Assembly (NCBI RefSeq): GCF_028769735.1
Contig: NC_088172.1
Span: 65,255,075 to 65,319,074, forward strand
Direction of reading: 5' to 3'
Source: Zonotrichia leucophrys gambelii
Lineage: Eukaryota; Chordata; Aves; Passeriformes; Passerellidae
Length of the DNA: 64,000 bases
The translations under genes and the position numbers were made by a program. The notes below the pieces were generated by a model that had not been told where the DNA came from, did not search any database, and worked only from the letters and a program-made list of their open reading frames with translations. This document shows, piece by piece, positions 51,022-63,500 of this stretch (its first letter is position 1; each line of letters begins with the position of its first letter).

Positions 51022-53714
51022 ATCTATCCATCTTTTTCAATATATGCTTGGAAAACTGCTAACAGATAATTATCATTCCCAGTACAGATATGAGTGTTTC
51101 CCCCTCCTACTCTCCCTGTACACAGAGCTCTTCACACACAACAAAGAGGGAGGCAGAAGCCTGCATTTTATGTCCCTTTTGACCTACAACATGGATCTGT
51201 TCCAATCTAGCAGGTAATTAAGTGATGAGGCATCCTTTTAATCCACATTTTATGTTCACAATCAGGTCTTTGGGGTATTGATATAATTAAATCATGTGAT
51301 CCCCTATAATGAAATCCTTAATTAGGGAAAATATAATTAAACTGGGTTTCTTAAAAACTGAATGTCACAGTGCCTAAGTGCATTTTTCCTTTAAACAGGC
51401 AGAGCATTTTCTTTATACATGCACTGCAATCAGACTAAATTTCCTGCTGAATTTTTACTTAATTTTTTTGTTTAAAACACCACTATATTTAATAAGTTTA
51501 AATGGCACAAAAGTATTTGAAACAAATTTTCAAATATATATTTTTTAAATTAGCTCAATGCAAGACTACCAGATTCCAGACATTTTTCTTTGTATAACAG
51601 GAAAAAAAATCTACTCAAGCTGAGACCTGTGTTTGGCAAATCTCATGCTCATAATGTTTAAGATTTCAATTATGGAATGATGAAAATGAGACATATTTTT
51701 GGCTTCTTTGTTTGCTTTTTTAGCATTAAAACATTTCTTTATAAAAGTTGCCATACAGAGAGCTGCTGAAGATCCTGAGGAACTATTCCTTCCCTAAACT
51801 CTCACTAGAACATCATTCAGCAAGTTTTGGTGGGGGCAGAGGAGGGGGAGACAGAGCAGGGACATGGCCCACCTTTGGCCCCTCTGTGTTTGTCCCCTTT
51901 GGGACAATCCCTGTTGGAGATTTAGTTCTCTGGGGGCAGACGTGGCCTTTTTGTCCTCTGTTGGTCCAGCCCATGACACAGTGCCATCCTGCTTTGTACT
52001 TAGACTTTGTGGTTTCGCAGGTAGTGGAATCAGTGACATTCAGGAAGAATGAAGGGCAATGGCCCCTACAGCAGCAGGCAGAGATTTTTGTGGGGTGCAC
52101 ACCTGGTACACAGCGGGTGTGTATTTAACAGATGGGTGCTGTGGAGACCTGAGGATGAGTGCCCAGGATAAATTTGTGAGTATAGAGATATCTCTTCATG
52201 CTTCCTGGCCCGTTCATCTACTGTACTTTCCTGAGAGAAGAGCAGGAGCAGATTCCTTCTTTTTTATTTCCCCATTTGTGCTAATAGATGGCAGATTGGT
52301 TACAAAATAGCTTTGGGTGTCAAAGACCCTAAGCTGACAAGCATCAGCATCTCCTAGATGCTCAGGGCTGCAGGCTTGGCTCAGGGTCACAGAGGACAGG
52401 GAGGGGCTTGGGTACCACCTCAGCAATGGGCAAATGAAAAGGCTGGCTCTGCTCTCTGCATCCTGCCCGGGATGCCATCAGACCTCTGTGAGAGCTCTGG
52501 GCTGGTAGTGATGCTTCCTTTGAGTTGAGCATTATGTCTTGTGCTGGTTTAGGCAGGAATGAAAAGGGAATGGAGGGATGGAGAAGGCAGCATGTCTGAA
52601 ATTGCTGGAAAACAGTCTTTGAAATGAGAAATATAATTTAATGTATGGTTGTGCAGAGAGCAAAATAAGTTTTCTCTGTTTCTATTGCAGTAAGATCAGA
52701 AGCAGCACCTTTGGTAGCAAATGACATAAAACAAATCTAACCTGCTTTATCTTGGTAGCCAGTGAAATGCTGTCTCTTTTAAAATAATTTGATTATAGCT
52801 GCAAATACTTAGCCACTTGAAAGCAGTGTTTGCCTAGCTGCCTGAGTGCAAGTCAATCTGCAGGAGGATAAACACCACATCTTAGACTTACCATTGACAT
52901 TTCCCAAGAAACTGAGCTAGAAGCTCTTAAGTTTTCAGGGTCCAAATTAATGCTGACCCCTGAAGACAACTATATAAAATGTTTGCATTATTTCTGGAAA
53001 TAACTCTGAGAGCACAAGCTTCTGACAAGTCTCCTGAAGGAAGTGGGAAATCCAAAACTGGTGCTTGGGTGAACCCAAAACTGGTGGTTATTGTTGACAC
53101 TCCAAGCAAGATCATGTATTTTAGGATTCATTTTTCAGGAAAACATCAGCAGTTGTGAAAAATCAGAAACTTTGTAGGACATGTGATTTTACCTGTAGTT
53201 AGTTTCTCACTGAAAATGGCACTGAGAAACAATTTCTATGTCTCCCTTATCCCACAGATAGGATGCTTGGTTTTCCACTGACCTTTTCCAAAACCTCTTT
53301 CTCCACATCACTTTGGGTTTCTTTGGCCAATGTTCTTGTTTCTTGAAGAGCATTCGCTAACAGGCCCTGATGAAGCACACTCCTAACGCCTTTCCAAGGT
53401 AACTGTAATTAGCCAGGTTTCCCAGCTTCTGTCTGAGCCTCAGCTTCTCCTGGGCAAAGCAAAATATATAAAAGAGCCAATCTAAGGTGTTCACATTTGT
53501 GTTTCCATTCTGTGGTGCAATTCTGAATTTCTTCCTAGTCCTCATATACTGTTCTTCAGCTTGCACCAAAGAGCAGTTCCAAAGATCCCAAATTGGATTT
53601 TTTTCTGTGCAAAACTAAGCTAAAATGTGCTGCAAGAGCCCAACCTGATTCGCTCTAGCCGTGAGAAGACATCCAGTCCTGGGGATTGCATTAGTGTGAG
53701 AGTCAATAGAAGCT

Positions 53715-54340
53715 GCAGAATGCACCCAGAGAGCCAACCCTGTCATGGGCTGCATCAAAAGAGGTGTGACCAGCAGGTTGAAAGAGGTGATTCTACCCCT
53801 CTACTCCATTTTTCTGAGTATGGACATAGTATTTACCTCGAGTACTGGGTCCAGCTCTGGGTTCCTCAACATAGAAAGGACATGGAACTGCTGGAGCGAG
53901 TCCAGAGGAGGTCCACAAAGATGATCAAAAGGCTGGAACACATCTTTTATGAAGACAGGCTGAGAGAGTTGGGATTTTTCAACCTAAAGAAGTGAAGCCT
54001 CCCCAGAGACCTTACAGCAGTCTTCCAATACCTGAAGGGAGTCTACAAGAAAGCAGGAGAGGAAGTTTTTCCAGGGGCATGAAGAGATAGGACAAGAGGG
54101 AGTGGCTTTAAACTGAAGGGGAACGAGTTTAGATTAGATATTAAAAAGAAATTTTTTACTATGAGGAAGGTGTGGCATGGGAACAAGTTGCCCAGAGAAG
54201 CTATGGCTACCCCACCCCTGGAAGTGTTCAAAACCAGCTGGATGAGGTCTTGAGCAACCTGGTCTCCAGGAAGGTGTCCCTGCCCATGGCAAGGGATTTG
54301 GAACTAGGTGGTCTTCAGGGTCCTCAGCAGCAACCATGTC
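53715..54340 (+). mobile_element. CR1 LINE, 3' portion with end of ORF2 (RT) and 3' UTR
   Basis: This is the longest CR1 copy in the window, about 620 bp in sense orientation. The low-coordinate part encodes the C-terminal end of the CR1 ORF2 polyprotein. The frame ending at 53995 reads CHGLHQKRCDQQVERGDST, then LEYWVQLWVPQHRKDMELLE, RVQRRSTKMIKRLEHIFYED and RLRELGFFNLKK. This matches the conserved tail that follows the RT domain (ERVQRRATKMI, LEHLSYEERLRELGLF). After a premature stop it continues through the 3' UTR blocks cttccaatacctgaagggag, gaggaagtttttccaggggc, actatgaggaaggtgtggca, acccctggaagtgttcaaaa and ggtgtccctgcccatggcaa. It fades after the ctaggtggtcttcagggtcc terminal block without a clear octamer tail. 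It is 5'-truncated and inactive. Confidence 0.95.
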
Positions 54341-57300
54341 TGATGGTGCACTTAATGAGGTGCCTCTGGGGTTCCTGACCAGGCTGAAACTGCAGCCAGA
54401 GCTTTCTGCCAGCCCTGAAACACTGAGCCATTGCTGCATCAGGACTGACTGGCTGGGACAGGGCTGGGTCTGAAACTTCTGCAGTGGTGACAGACATGGC
54501 ACAAGGGTGTCCAGAACTGGGGAGAGAGCCACACTAAAGGAATCTTGGCAATGTATTCCAAGAAAACTTGAGTGTGGAGGCTGGGGTGCAAGCCCAATAT
54601 TGTGGTGTAATCTCCTGTCTCGCAATTGCTGTAGTCGCAGCAAAACCACTGGCAGCTGTGGTTTAATCTCTGGACCACAGGAAAAAATTTCTCTTGTGGT
54701 TATATCTGCCTTTTAACACATTGTCTGTGGTGCAGAATGAGAGAGAAATGTGTCTTCCCTGCACATGTTGATGCAGCCACCAGTGTGGAAACAGAGTGGT
54801 GATGTCCTTGGCAGCACCTTGGGACGGAGGCAAACAGCACACAGCACAAAATGAGGAGAAAGCCAAGCACTACAGGGCCAGTACCACTGAGTACCACTGC
54901 ACACAGTGCCCACACAGCCTCTGGGCTCCTGGACAGGATCTGGGGGCAGGGGGAAGCAGGGGGCCAACACCCTGCTCCAATGCTACAGGGCTTTCTCCAT
55001 CTTATGGCTCCTGCTGTACTGAGTGTCAGCAAGAGATGGAAACCACCGGCACAGGCCAGGCAGCCCCCACAGCCCTCCCTGCATGGCAGCCCTGATTTCC
55101 CAATGACAGCAGTGTTGCTGGACTGTGCCATTGCTGCTGGAGTCATTGTACAACAGGATGCAAAATGCACAGATTAAGAGGAGGTGAGAGCCATGTGTCA
55201 GCTCCTTCCATGACAGTCTTGTTGTGTCGTCTGCTGGAAAGAGGGAAGGAAATGATTCAAAAGTGCAGACTGGGTAAGCAGTAGCATTGCTGAAAACACT
55301 GGCAATCACAGCATGTCTCAAACTGAGCAAGCAGCACCATGTCCCTGCTCAGAACTTTTTTTCAAAAAGTGAAAAACCACAACCTTGACTGGACAACACT
55401 TTTGTCCTGTGACGGCCACTGAAAATGTTTACTTCAAATGCTTCTGCGATCTCAGCTGAGGCAGTGAGCCTGGCTATGGGCTCTAATACTAGAAAGCAGG
55501 CCAGAATTACAAAGTTGAGGCACCACGAACGGCTTCAAGGAGTGATTGACAGAAATAGTTTTGCCTTCCCAGAGAGGAGGGAGAATAGAAAGTGCTACAA
55601 GGAGAACATCCCTGTATATAAAGAGATTGTTGTGTTAATGAGTAAGATCAGCCATCCCTCATCACCTCTGGCACTGTGACAAGATTAACTACATTATGAG
55701 GCAACAAAGGAGATAAAAGCAATGCAGAGAGAAAAACATAATAACTAAAAAGGTATAATAGACTTGTTTGGTACAGTCATTGCATACATCGTTGGAGCAG
55801 GGTAGTTTATGAGACTGAAATCCCACCCACCAATACTTAAGCACAGGGTCAGGCAAACCCACAGCCTCAGGGGACCTCCAGGGGTTCTGGAGGTCCTTCC
55901 AGCCAACATTTTAACAGCACTGATGAGTAATAGCAATGAACCAACAACATTTTCAGGTTTTTTGTTGTCATGGCAAATGGTGCTGAGACAGCCATCTTAG
56001 ATACACTATGTATACCATATGTGTTTTAAATTAAACTATTTTCATGCGTACACTGTTTTTTGTCTATCTTACTTTTTGTCTATCAACTGTCTATCTTAAT
56101 TGCTTGTGTTTAGCAAGAGGCAATTTGAAGGCTGTTTATCTTTAGCTCTGATTTGCAACCTAAAAAGAAGCAAAAAGGAAGACTTCCCATGGCTTTATAT
56201 CAGCTTAGACAATCAAGTATAAAAGATTGTAAGTTAAGTAAATGATTCAGCATGTTTCTCTGCTCCATAAATAGCATTTTTAGCTGATATGACCAAAGAG
56301 AAATTGTTCCAATGTTTCTCATTCTGCCTTCCTTGGAAAACAAGTTTTCCCCAACATTAGGGACATATATTCTCACACAGCAACACTGTTGACTATGGTT
56401 TTGCTAAGGTGCTCCACCTGAATATAGTGACTGTTAGTTGGTTTGGAGTTTGGTTTTGGGTTTTTTCTTTTTTGCAGATAACGACTCATAACAATTTTTG
56501 TTGTTGACTGTTTTATGTTTTCTCATATTTTTGAAGAGGATTTTAAACTTCTTTAATTTTGAGGTGTTTTATATGATTTATATGATTCTCTCAAAGTAAG
56601 AAAATCAGCTTTATTTTCCTGTCTGTTGTGCACACGCTGTGCTGATTTCAGGTTAGTGAAACACCATGTCAGAGTTAGGCTCCGATCACGTGCAAGTTTC
56701 ACAACAGCATCCTCCTCCGTATAGAGATCCAGACGGAGCCTCTTGTTTGCACATTTGAAGATGGTACAGAAATGAGCAATCTTGTTTTCCTCCCCTCCAG
56801 TCTGCATTGTCTGCTTTTAGAATAATGAGATGAAAAGTGCATGAAAGACCCAAGAAGCTTAAATGAACATGGCTGCTAACATTAGCTGTTATTATAATAC
56901 TGAATTGCCGCTGATGTGCAAGGCTTTCCCAGAGAGCATGTATCTCCCCAGATTTTAACAGCAGGCCCCAAACTGATGTTTTCACAGAATCAGCACTTTG
57001 GACATTTGACTGCAGCTTCTATACTTAACAAATTTTGTGCAAAACATTAACTGCTAAAGTGCTTGCAATGCTAAGTGTCCTGCTCTACCCTCCAGCTTCT
57101 TCAGCAACCAGAGAATAATGGAATCTTTGCAAAGTGTCAACTATTTGTTTGATAACTGTCATATGCTTCAGGAAGATGTATTGTCAATAGTTGTCATCTC
57201 GGGAGAAATGTTTAACAAGAATGCCTGTTTGTTTAGCAAAGCTAACGAAGGCTTGGAAATTGAGCCTTCTCATAACACACATCACACATGGAGCCCCACA

Positions 57301-59455
57301 GGACCTCACACACTGGGTTTCCTTCACTGTACATATACGTCTCAAGCTCAGCGCTCTCAAGTTTTATGAAGATTTTTCTCAGGGCCTAATTTGATGCAAC
57401 TAGCAGCTATTTTTTTTTTTTAACTATCCAGAAATTGCTTGCTTTACAATTTGCTTCACTGCTACAAAGTTTGTGGCTTGAAATCATAATATCCACACTG
57501 TTCCTTTTCTTCAAACATTTGCTTCCAGCTCTGCACTCTGTGTGATGCTCTTTAGTGGCTTCTTCACATGTTCCATTCTCACAAAACAACTTTGCATTTA
57601 ATTAAATGTACATCTTTTTTGCATCTAAACATCAGGCTTTTATTGACAAGTTTGTTTTGGCAGAGAGGGAGCGCGGTAGAGGAAAGCTAATTACAAATTG
57701 CTTCTTAAGATTAAAAAAAAGCCACCACAGGGAGACTTCTAGCAAAGGAGAATGGATGGGAAAGGGATTGCTTCAATGGACAACACAGAGAAGTTTTGTA
57801 CAGGGTAATGTTTGTACATTACATACAGGGTCTCTCTACTGGAGCACCCAGAGAAATAGACTGCATTACAGCACACTCAACTCATTTTATCTTGCCAATA
57901 GCTCTCACCCTTAAGCAGTGGGGAAACACTAAGAACTAAAAAGCTAAACAGGCTCACCTTCACTGCCTATGGAGAAGGGAGAACATATTTGAAAGTTTCA
58001 GGAAGTATGTACCTTCTGTCCCCTCTTTTCCCATTTTCAAAGCACACCCTCTTTTCCACTCTTTCTTTCATCTTATGCACTTTCCATTTCAGGGGAGAAA
58101 TACCAGTTAACTTGGCAGGCTCGGAGCTATCTCTGTCAAGAAGACAGCTCATGCTGCAAACCCCCAAAATGTCTTCCAAAACCCAAACAAACTCTACTTT
58201 TAAGACTCACTTCTCTTTTATTTTTTTTTTTTTTTTAAGATCCCTGCAAATAACTCACTTCTATTCCTTGGCAAGCTTGCAAACTCAGGTCCTACAACCT
58301 CTGCCCTCCCTAAATCTCCACTATGCAGTATAGTCCTCAAGCACACAGACTTCTTTCCTTATTACTGGAGCCAAGAACCTTGTTCTGCTGATTGCATGAA
58401 GATAACATCACAGATAAAAGCAGGCACATCTTTCTTTCAGTTGCAGCACTGCCCTCCCCAGCACAGAGCCCTTTTCCTTCCCAAAAACAGGGGAGCCCTC
58501 TGTCCTCTATTTACCTCCATCTGTCTGATTCTGGCCTCACTGGGAAAACATCTGCAGTGGCTTTACTTCCACCCACCTCACTGGAACCAGCAGCTCCCTG
58601 TGATATGTTACAAGGACATAATCTTCTTCAAAGCCACCTGCACTTTTTATTGCTGGCTTTTAGCTGTTAATTGGGAAATTAGCCTGAGACTCATACTATA
58701 AAAAATATGCTGTAACTTGAATTCACACCTGAGCCATACTGGAGATTCATGTTTGTGTCCTTCTGGCACTGTGGGCTGCTTTGTGAACTGTGTGTCTAGA
58801 ACACAACCCATTCTATTGCCACATTTCTGGAAAAGAAGGAGTGATGCCACATGGGGGACAAAGATACATCTAGGTAGAGTAAAGCAAAATTTCTTTTCCT
58901 TTGAAATATTTTCTAAGAGACAGCACTATTTCAAATTCACAGGCAGTTGGAAAGGACAACAGTCCTGTATGATTAATCTCACAGGCAAAAGATAATTAAG
59001 ATATTCTCTCTATACTGCTAAGAACATGTAAGTAGAGTTGTCTCTGATCTTTACTTTGTTTTATGTTGGTTTTTTTTTTTTTTTCTGGTATAGCCTCTGA
59101 GAGGCAACAGCCAAGGGAATTCATAGCAGTCAAACCTGTGCCAGATCACATCACAGCTGACATCGTACCTCCAGCACCGGCCTCCCACTAGATGCTCCGG
59201 GCAAAGACAACAACAGAAAGTGCCAAACCAAACCTTGCTCCCCGTGGGCAGTCCCTCGTCCTTTAGCTGCAAAAATACCAGGATCACAAAGAAATCAAGG
59301 GCACCACTGTATAAAACTGTATGAGGACTCAACTGATTGAAATTCTTAACAAAACTCTTGATGTCTTTCAAAAAGCAGACTTAGGCTAAGCTCCCAGCAA
59401 CCTAAAGAGGGCTTCTCCTGCCTCTCAAGGAATTAATGGAGCACACATCACTCTT
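54341..59455. other. non-coding sequence, no gene seen
   Basis: Unique-looking sequence with T-runs at 57410-57421, 58221-58236 and 59070-59084 and a small 10-bp duplication (gtaccactga) at 54881-54900. Open frames around 54.7-55.2 kb run on both strands in moderately GC-rich DNA and match nothing recognisable. The sequence 56.04-56.10 kb has three copies of tgtctatc. Confidence 0.5.
58221..58236. repeat. poly-T run of 16
   Basis: A T homopolymer directly after ttctctttta. It would be a poly-A tail on the minus strand, but no retroposon body was recognised on the low-coordinate side, where that body would lie. Confidence 0.85.
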
Positions 59456-59459
59456 CCTA

Positions 59460-59560
59460 AGATACCTACGGGAAAAATTTCTTTTAAACCTTCTAGCAAT
59501 TGATCTGTGCCCTAAGGCAAGTTCAGCTTATTGTGCAGATGAACACAGGATCTTCTGCTG
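59460..59560. mobile_element. possible old CR1/L2-type retroposon remnant
   Basis: The stretch cgggaaaaatttcttttaaa, then gcaattgatctgtgccctaa, resembles the GGGAAAAATTCCTTCCTGACC...AATTGGTTTAnnCCCTGAAGCA pattern seen in the 3' regions of old amniote CR1/L2-related families. The similarity is partial and recalled by eye. It could be unrelated AT-rich sequence. Confidence 0.3.
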
Positions 59561-59963
59561 TTCTTTTATTAGGATCTATTCCCAAAAAGTTAAATGTCTA
59601 TTTGTTTGTTTTGCCCACAATGTAGAGAATTTTGCAAGTTGAACATCAGTATATTAATGAGCCTCTTCTTGTATTGGGCTTAATTTTTCTCTTCATTTAT
59701 TTAACATGATGTTATGATTGCCTAAGAAATATCTCTAAAAGGAGTAAATTAGCTTTCTCTGCATATTTTTTAGGTACCCAATAAATATTTTATGATAAAT
59801 CAAAATGAAATGAATGAGCTCAAGATTTTTAGGAGTTTGTCTCTTAAAATTGTTTTCTGATCAAATATATTCACCAATTATAAAGCCAACACCACTGTGA
59901 TCATCCTGCCTGATCTTCCCTGTGACACAATACCTAAAAGTCTTCTGAATCAAGTAAATGATC

Positions 59964-60007
59964 TCTTTTTTTTTTCTTTCTTTCTTTTTGTTCTTTTTTT
60001 TTTTTTT
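59964..60007. repeat. T-rich (CTTT)n low-complexity tract
   Basis: A long T run broken into ctttctttctttttgttc, then a further T run. Minus-strand open frames through it read as Lys/Glu-rich stretches and are artefacts of the repeat. Confidence 0.9.
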
Positions 60008-60394
60008 GGAGGTTGGAGAAGAGATGAGAAAAGCATGTGCTTTGAAAGTCTCGGGTAATAGAGAATCCATCACAACTCTCAGTAAGTAATTTCAGTGGTT
60101 CATTGTCCTCTGTTGCAAATCTACCCTTTAGCTTGCATTTGCCTAATTTCAATTCCTTGCTCTAGGTTTTGTTGTCCTCTGGCAGGCTGAGGCTGCTGCA
60201 TTGCCAGATTTCCTTTCCCAGGGAAGGTGCTTGGGCAGAGCAGCAGCCCTTGCTGCTGCACTGGAGATAGACATTTCCTTGTTTTTCACTCAAGGCTGTA
60301 GCTCTGTCCGGCTCCCTGCCCTGAAGCCTGCTCTCCCTTGCAAACTTTGCTCTCTGACAATCTTTGTATATAACATGGCTTTTATTTTTCTTCC

Positions 60395-60595
60395 AGATCA
60401 TTGATAAAAGTGTTATTGAACTTGGCTCAAGAAGACATCAGTTGAGAGTCACTAGAAAGATATTTTCTGCCTTCTGTTAACTTTGGAGATGTATCAGTTG
60501 GTTTCTGTTCAATCCATCTAGTGTATTTTATATCTTTCTAGCCTCTTCATTAACAAATCTTGCAAGACCAAGGCTTCCATACACAGTCCAAGTGT
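60395..60595 (-). mobile_element. old CR1/L3-like LINE fragment from the RT-coding region
   Basis: The plus strand reads the complement of the RT-coding part of an old CR1/L3-type element. The segment ccagatcattgataaaagtg and ttattgaacttggctcaaga corresponds to AGATCATTAATAAAGATATTGAAC..GGnCCCAG. It is followed by ctgttcaatccatctagtgt and tctagcctcttcattaacaa, corresponding to CCAGTTTTTTATCCATCTA and the following block. Matches are patchy, consistent with great age. There is no open frame. Confidence 0.65.
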
Positions 60596-63500
60596 CTCAG
60601 TCACCCACATATGTAAATTCACTAAAAAGAAGAGAGAAATCACATTGCTTGCATAAAATCTATTTCCTTACTTCGTAATTTGCTGGCAGATACCATACAA
60701 CTGCCTTCTAATTCCCCATTAGGTAAATATCACGTTAGCTATTGATTAAACATTATTTGTTTGCTGTCACAAGAAAAGAACTCAAAAAAAAAGAAAAGAA
60801 AGTTTAATGTAGGTAGGAGGCTGTGTGGAGGAACATCTGTTCTCACTAAAAGCATCAGTTTATTGCATAGCATTAATTGCCAGTACCAGAACGGTACAGC
60901 AGTGCTTCAGAGTGAAACCACCCAAGGCTCCCACATTCTGACATCAGTGCAAGCCTCCTAAACAGCTGTGAGCAAAATAAAAGTGCTCTTCCCCTGTGTG
61001 AATAACTTTTCCCAGCAATGCACCTAATGTGGAAAGCAAGGGTGGCTTCTTTAGGAAATTGAAGGAAAAATAGGCCTTGTCCAAAAAAACACCCATGACA
61101 GCCTTTTTATTTTTTTTTCAGGTTTTTTTTTTTCCTTTGTTTTCTATTTTAAGGGGAGGGGGAAGCTGCGAGAAGGCTCAGACAGAGACAAAAGACGAGA
61201 TTTGTCTTCAAATAGCAGCACTTAAATGCTAAGCCCCGGCCACGGCAGGTGTTTCAATCCCTGATGAGCAGGTGCACCAAACTGGCTATTGGGTCTTGCA
61301 ATGCCCTCCAGCCAGATTAGACCATTCATTCATGGGAAGAAAAGGAATGTGCAAAGCCACTGGGGATCTGGCCAAACGCTGAGTGACTCTCGAGACCGCC
61401 AAGCTCAGAAAGTGCCCAAGGCCAAAATAATGGGACCCTCCACTCTTAGTGCCTGCCTTGCATCTGTTGCTCTGTGTCCTTGTGTGAGCGCGGGAGGGCC
61501 TATGCCAGGCCTGGTCTCATCCTGCACACCGTCCCTTGCCAGCAGTGCCATCCCCTCCTGTCCTGGGGAGGCAAAGCTGGGCAGGAGGACAACAACGGCT
61601 GGGATGCCTTCTTCCCCCTTTGGGGTTGAGGGATGGGAGCTGAGAGACCCAGAGGGCAGCCCACATGCCCTGCCCCATGTGTGCGGTGTGTGGGCAGGCA
61701 GAGGAGATGCCCTGCTGGCACAGGTGGCAAGGGTGTGCGCAGGGCTGCACACAAAGCACAGGCTCAGCCTCTGCAGCTTGGGTTTACCTGAAAGGTTAAA
61801 GGCTGAGAATTTCTCTTGATTTGCTTCAAGGCTACATACAGTTTGAGCTGGAAAAGCACCATACTTTTGCCTCATGAGTGTGGCCCTCATGAGTGAGGCC
61901 CTCAAGGCACCCCAGATACATGGGCAGCCTACATGGGGTGACATGGGGAGAGGGGCTCCTCAGCAGCAGCCCCTCATCAGGCAGCTGGGTCCCATACCCC
62001 ATGTGGTTGTGCCTGTGTGGGACAGGGCCCACGGGGGAGACACGTGTTTCTCCTAAAATGCTGCAAAATGCGAAACAGCTGAGTGCCGCCTGTGTGGGGC
62101 GGCCATGCTGCCAGCAGCTGGCTGAGCCCCTCACAGCTCCATGGCTGCCAGTGAAGGGGCAGCGTGCCATACACATTCCTGGGGGGGCACAGTGTGCCTG
62201 CACAGGCTGGGGGACCTGCTGGGTGAGCATCACTCCTCTCGCTGCTCTTGGTCCTCTCTATGGGTCAAACCTTTCACCTCTCTACCTCCTCCTCAGCCAC
62301 ATACAGCCTCCTGTTTCCCCACTCCTGTTTCCTCACACCCTGTAAAAATGAGACAACAGCAGGTGTGTTTGAGGCAGACCCCACAATCCTGCATTTGTCA
62401 TTTGTGGGTGGGATAAATGGCAGCCCAAAAGCCAGCAAAGAAATCATATATATTGGCAGAGGGCAGGTTTCTTCCACCTCCTGCTTATTAGCTCCATAAA
62501 TACCATTAAAACAGACACCTCATTAATGGCTTGTAATGAGCACCAATAAAACATGTGCTGGCAAATAATAAATATATGTGGTTATTTGAGATGGCAATTG
62601 CAAGTGTAGCTGATGTTGTTGGATGATTCAGTTCTGAAATATTATGGCTGGGCAGAATTGTACCAGCTAGTCAAAGCTTGGTAACAAAGAGCTGGCAGAT
62701 TGACCAGGCCTTCCTTCCCCTTGGAGGATGCTGCCTGCTTTCCTTCCATTCTCTCAGGCAGCTCAGTGGGTGTGATAAGAGCACATTCTCTGATGCATAT
62801 TTGTGCAGAAAATATCTTCCTGTAACAGTGCTAACAGGTACCTGTAGAAATAATTTCTGCAAAGAGTTGGGCTATGTGGCCAGGATCTGGGAAAGCTCTT
62901 AAAAGCAAGACGAATTGTAAGCATCGCTTGCTCCACTGGAATGGGTACAGAAATAAGTAGAGTGGAGCTGTTTGTGGAATAGTCCAGAAACACTTTGCAA
63001 AGCACAAATTATGGTCCTGAACCCTTACATAGGTATGTGCTACTTATTCAGGGAATGAACCTAGGGAACTTGAGGAAGTGAGGATCTAAAAAACAACATA
63101 ACGTAATCATCTCACCAGGGATAAGTATGGCAACTGGCGATAGGGAGGAGGCCGGCAGTAGGATGGCTGCTCCCTGTGCTCAGGAGCCAGCCTGCTGATG
63201 TTGTCTGCTCACTGTTAATTTCTTGCCCTTATGGTGTAGCTCCTAGAGATTTTTTTAAAATTCAGCCTACACTCCCACAGTGGAAAGTGCCAAGGGTTAT
63301 TCTGACTGTGACTACATGGGAACTGAAACCCAAACAACAAGTCTTGTTCTGGTAAGGGCACTCTCATGAGCCCTTTGCAAAGCAGTCACCAGCTGGGTCT
63401 GCCCTGATGTCACAAGTTACAGGTCTGTTGGCTTCACTGGGGACCAGAGCATCCTGTCAAGTCTGCACAGCTGGAGAGGTGCAGAGCTCACCCAGGGCAG

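Larger units (their letters stand above)
44746..53710. other. non-coding sequence with simple repeats, no gene seen
   Basis: No recognisable exon or retroposon. It contains an A16 run (48426-48441), a GA tract (48608-48646), a GC-richer patch with CAGGGTGGC-like imperfect repeats (about 49.07-49.18 kb), and the TCTA microsatellite at 50964-51020. The stretch 51.18-51.36 kb is rich in TTAAT/ATTAA motifs. Open frames of up to 138 codons near 49.0-49.4 kb occur on both strands in the GC-rich patch and look like chance. Confidence 0.5.

Noticed and set aside
52530..52650. LTR-like opening (gtgctggtttaggcaggaat)
   Set aside because: Only about 20 bases resemble avian ERV LTR starts. No LTR body, polyadenylation region, opposite end or target-site duplication could be identified.
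61289..62345. Overlapping open frames of 130-179 codons on both strands
   Set aside because: The interval is GC-richer, which removes stop codons in all frames. Both strands are open at once and no motif or splice pattern supports either.
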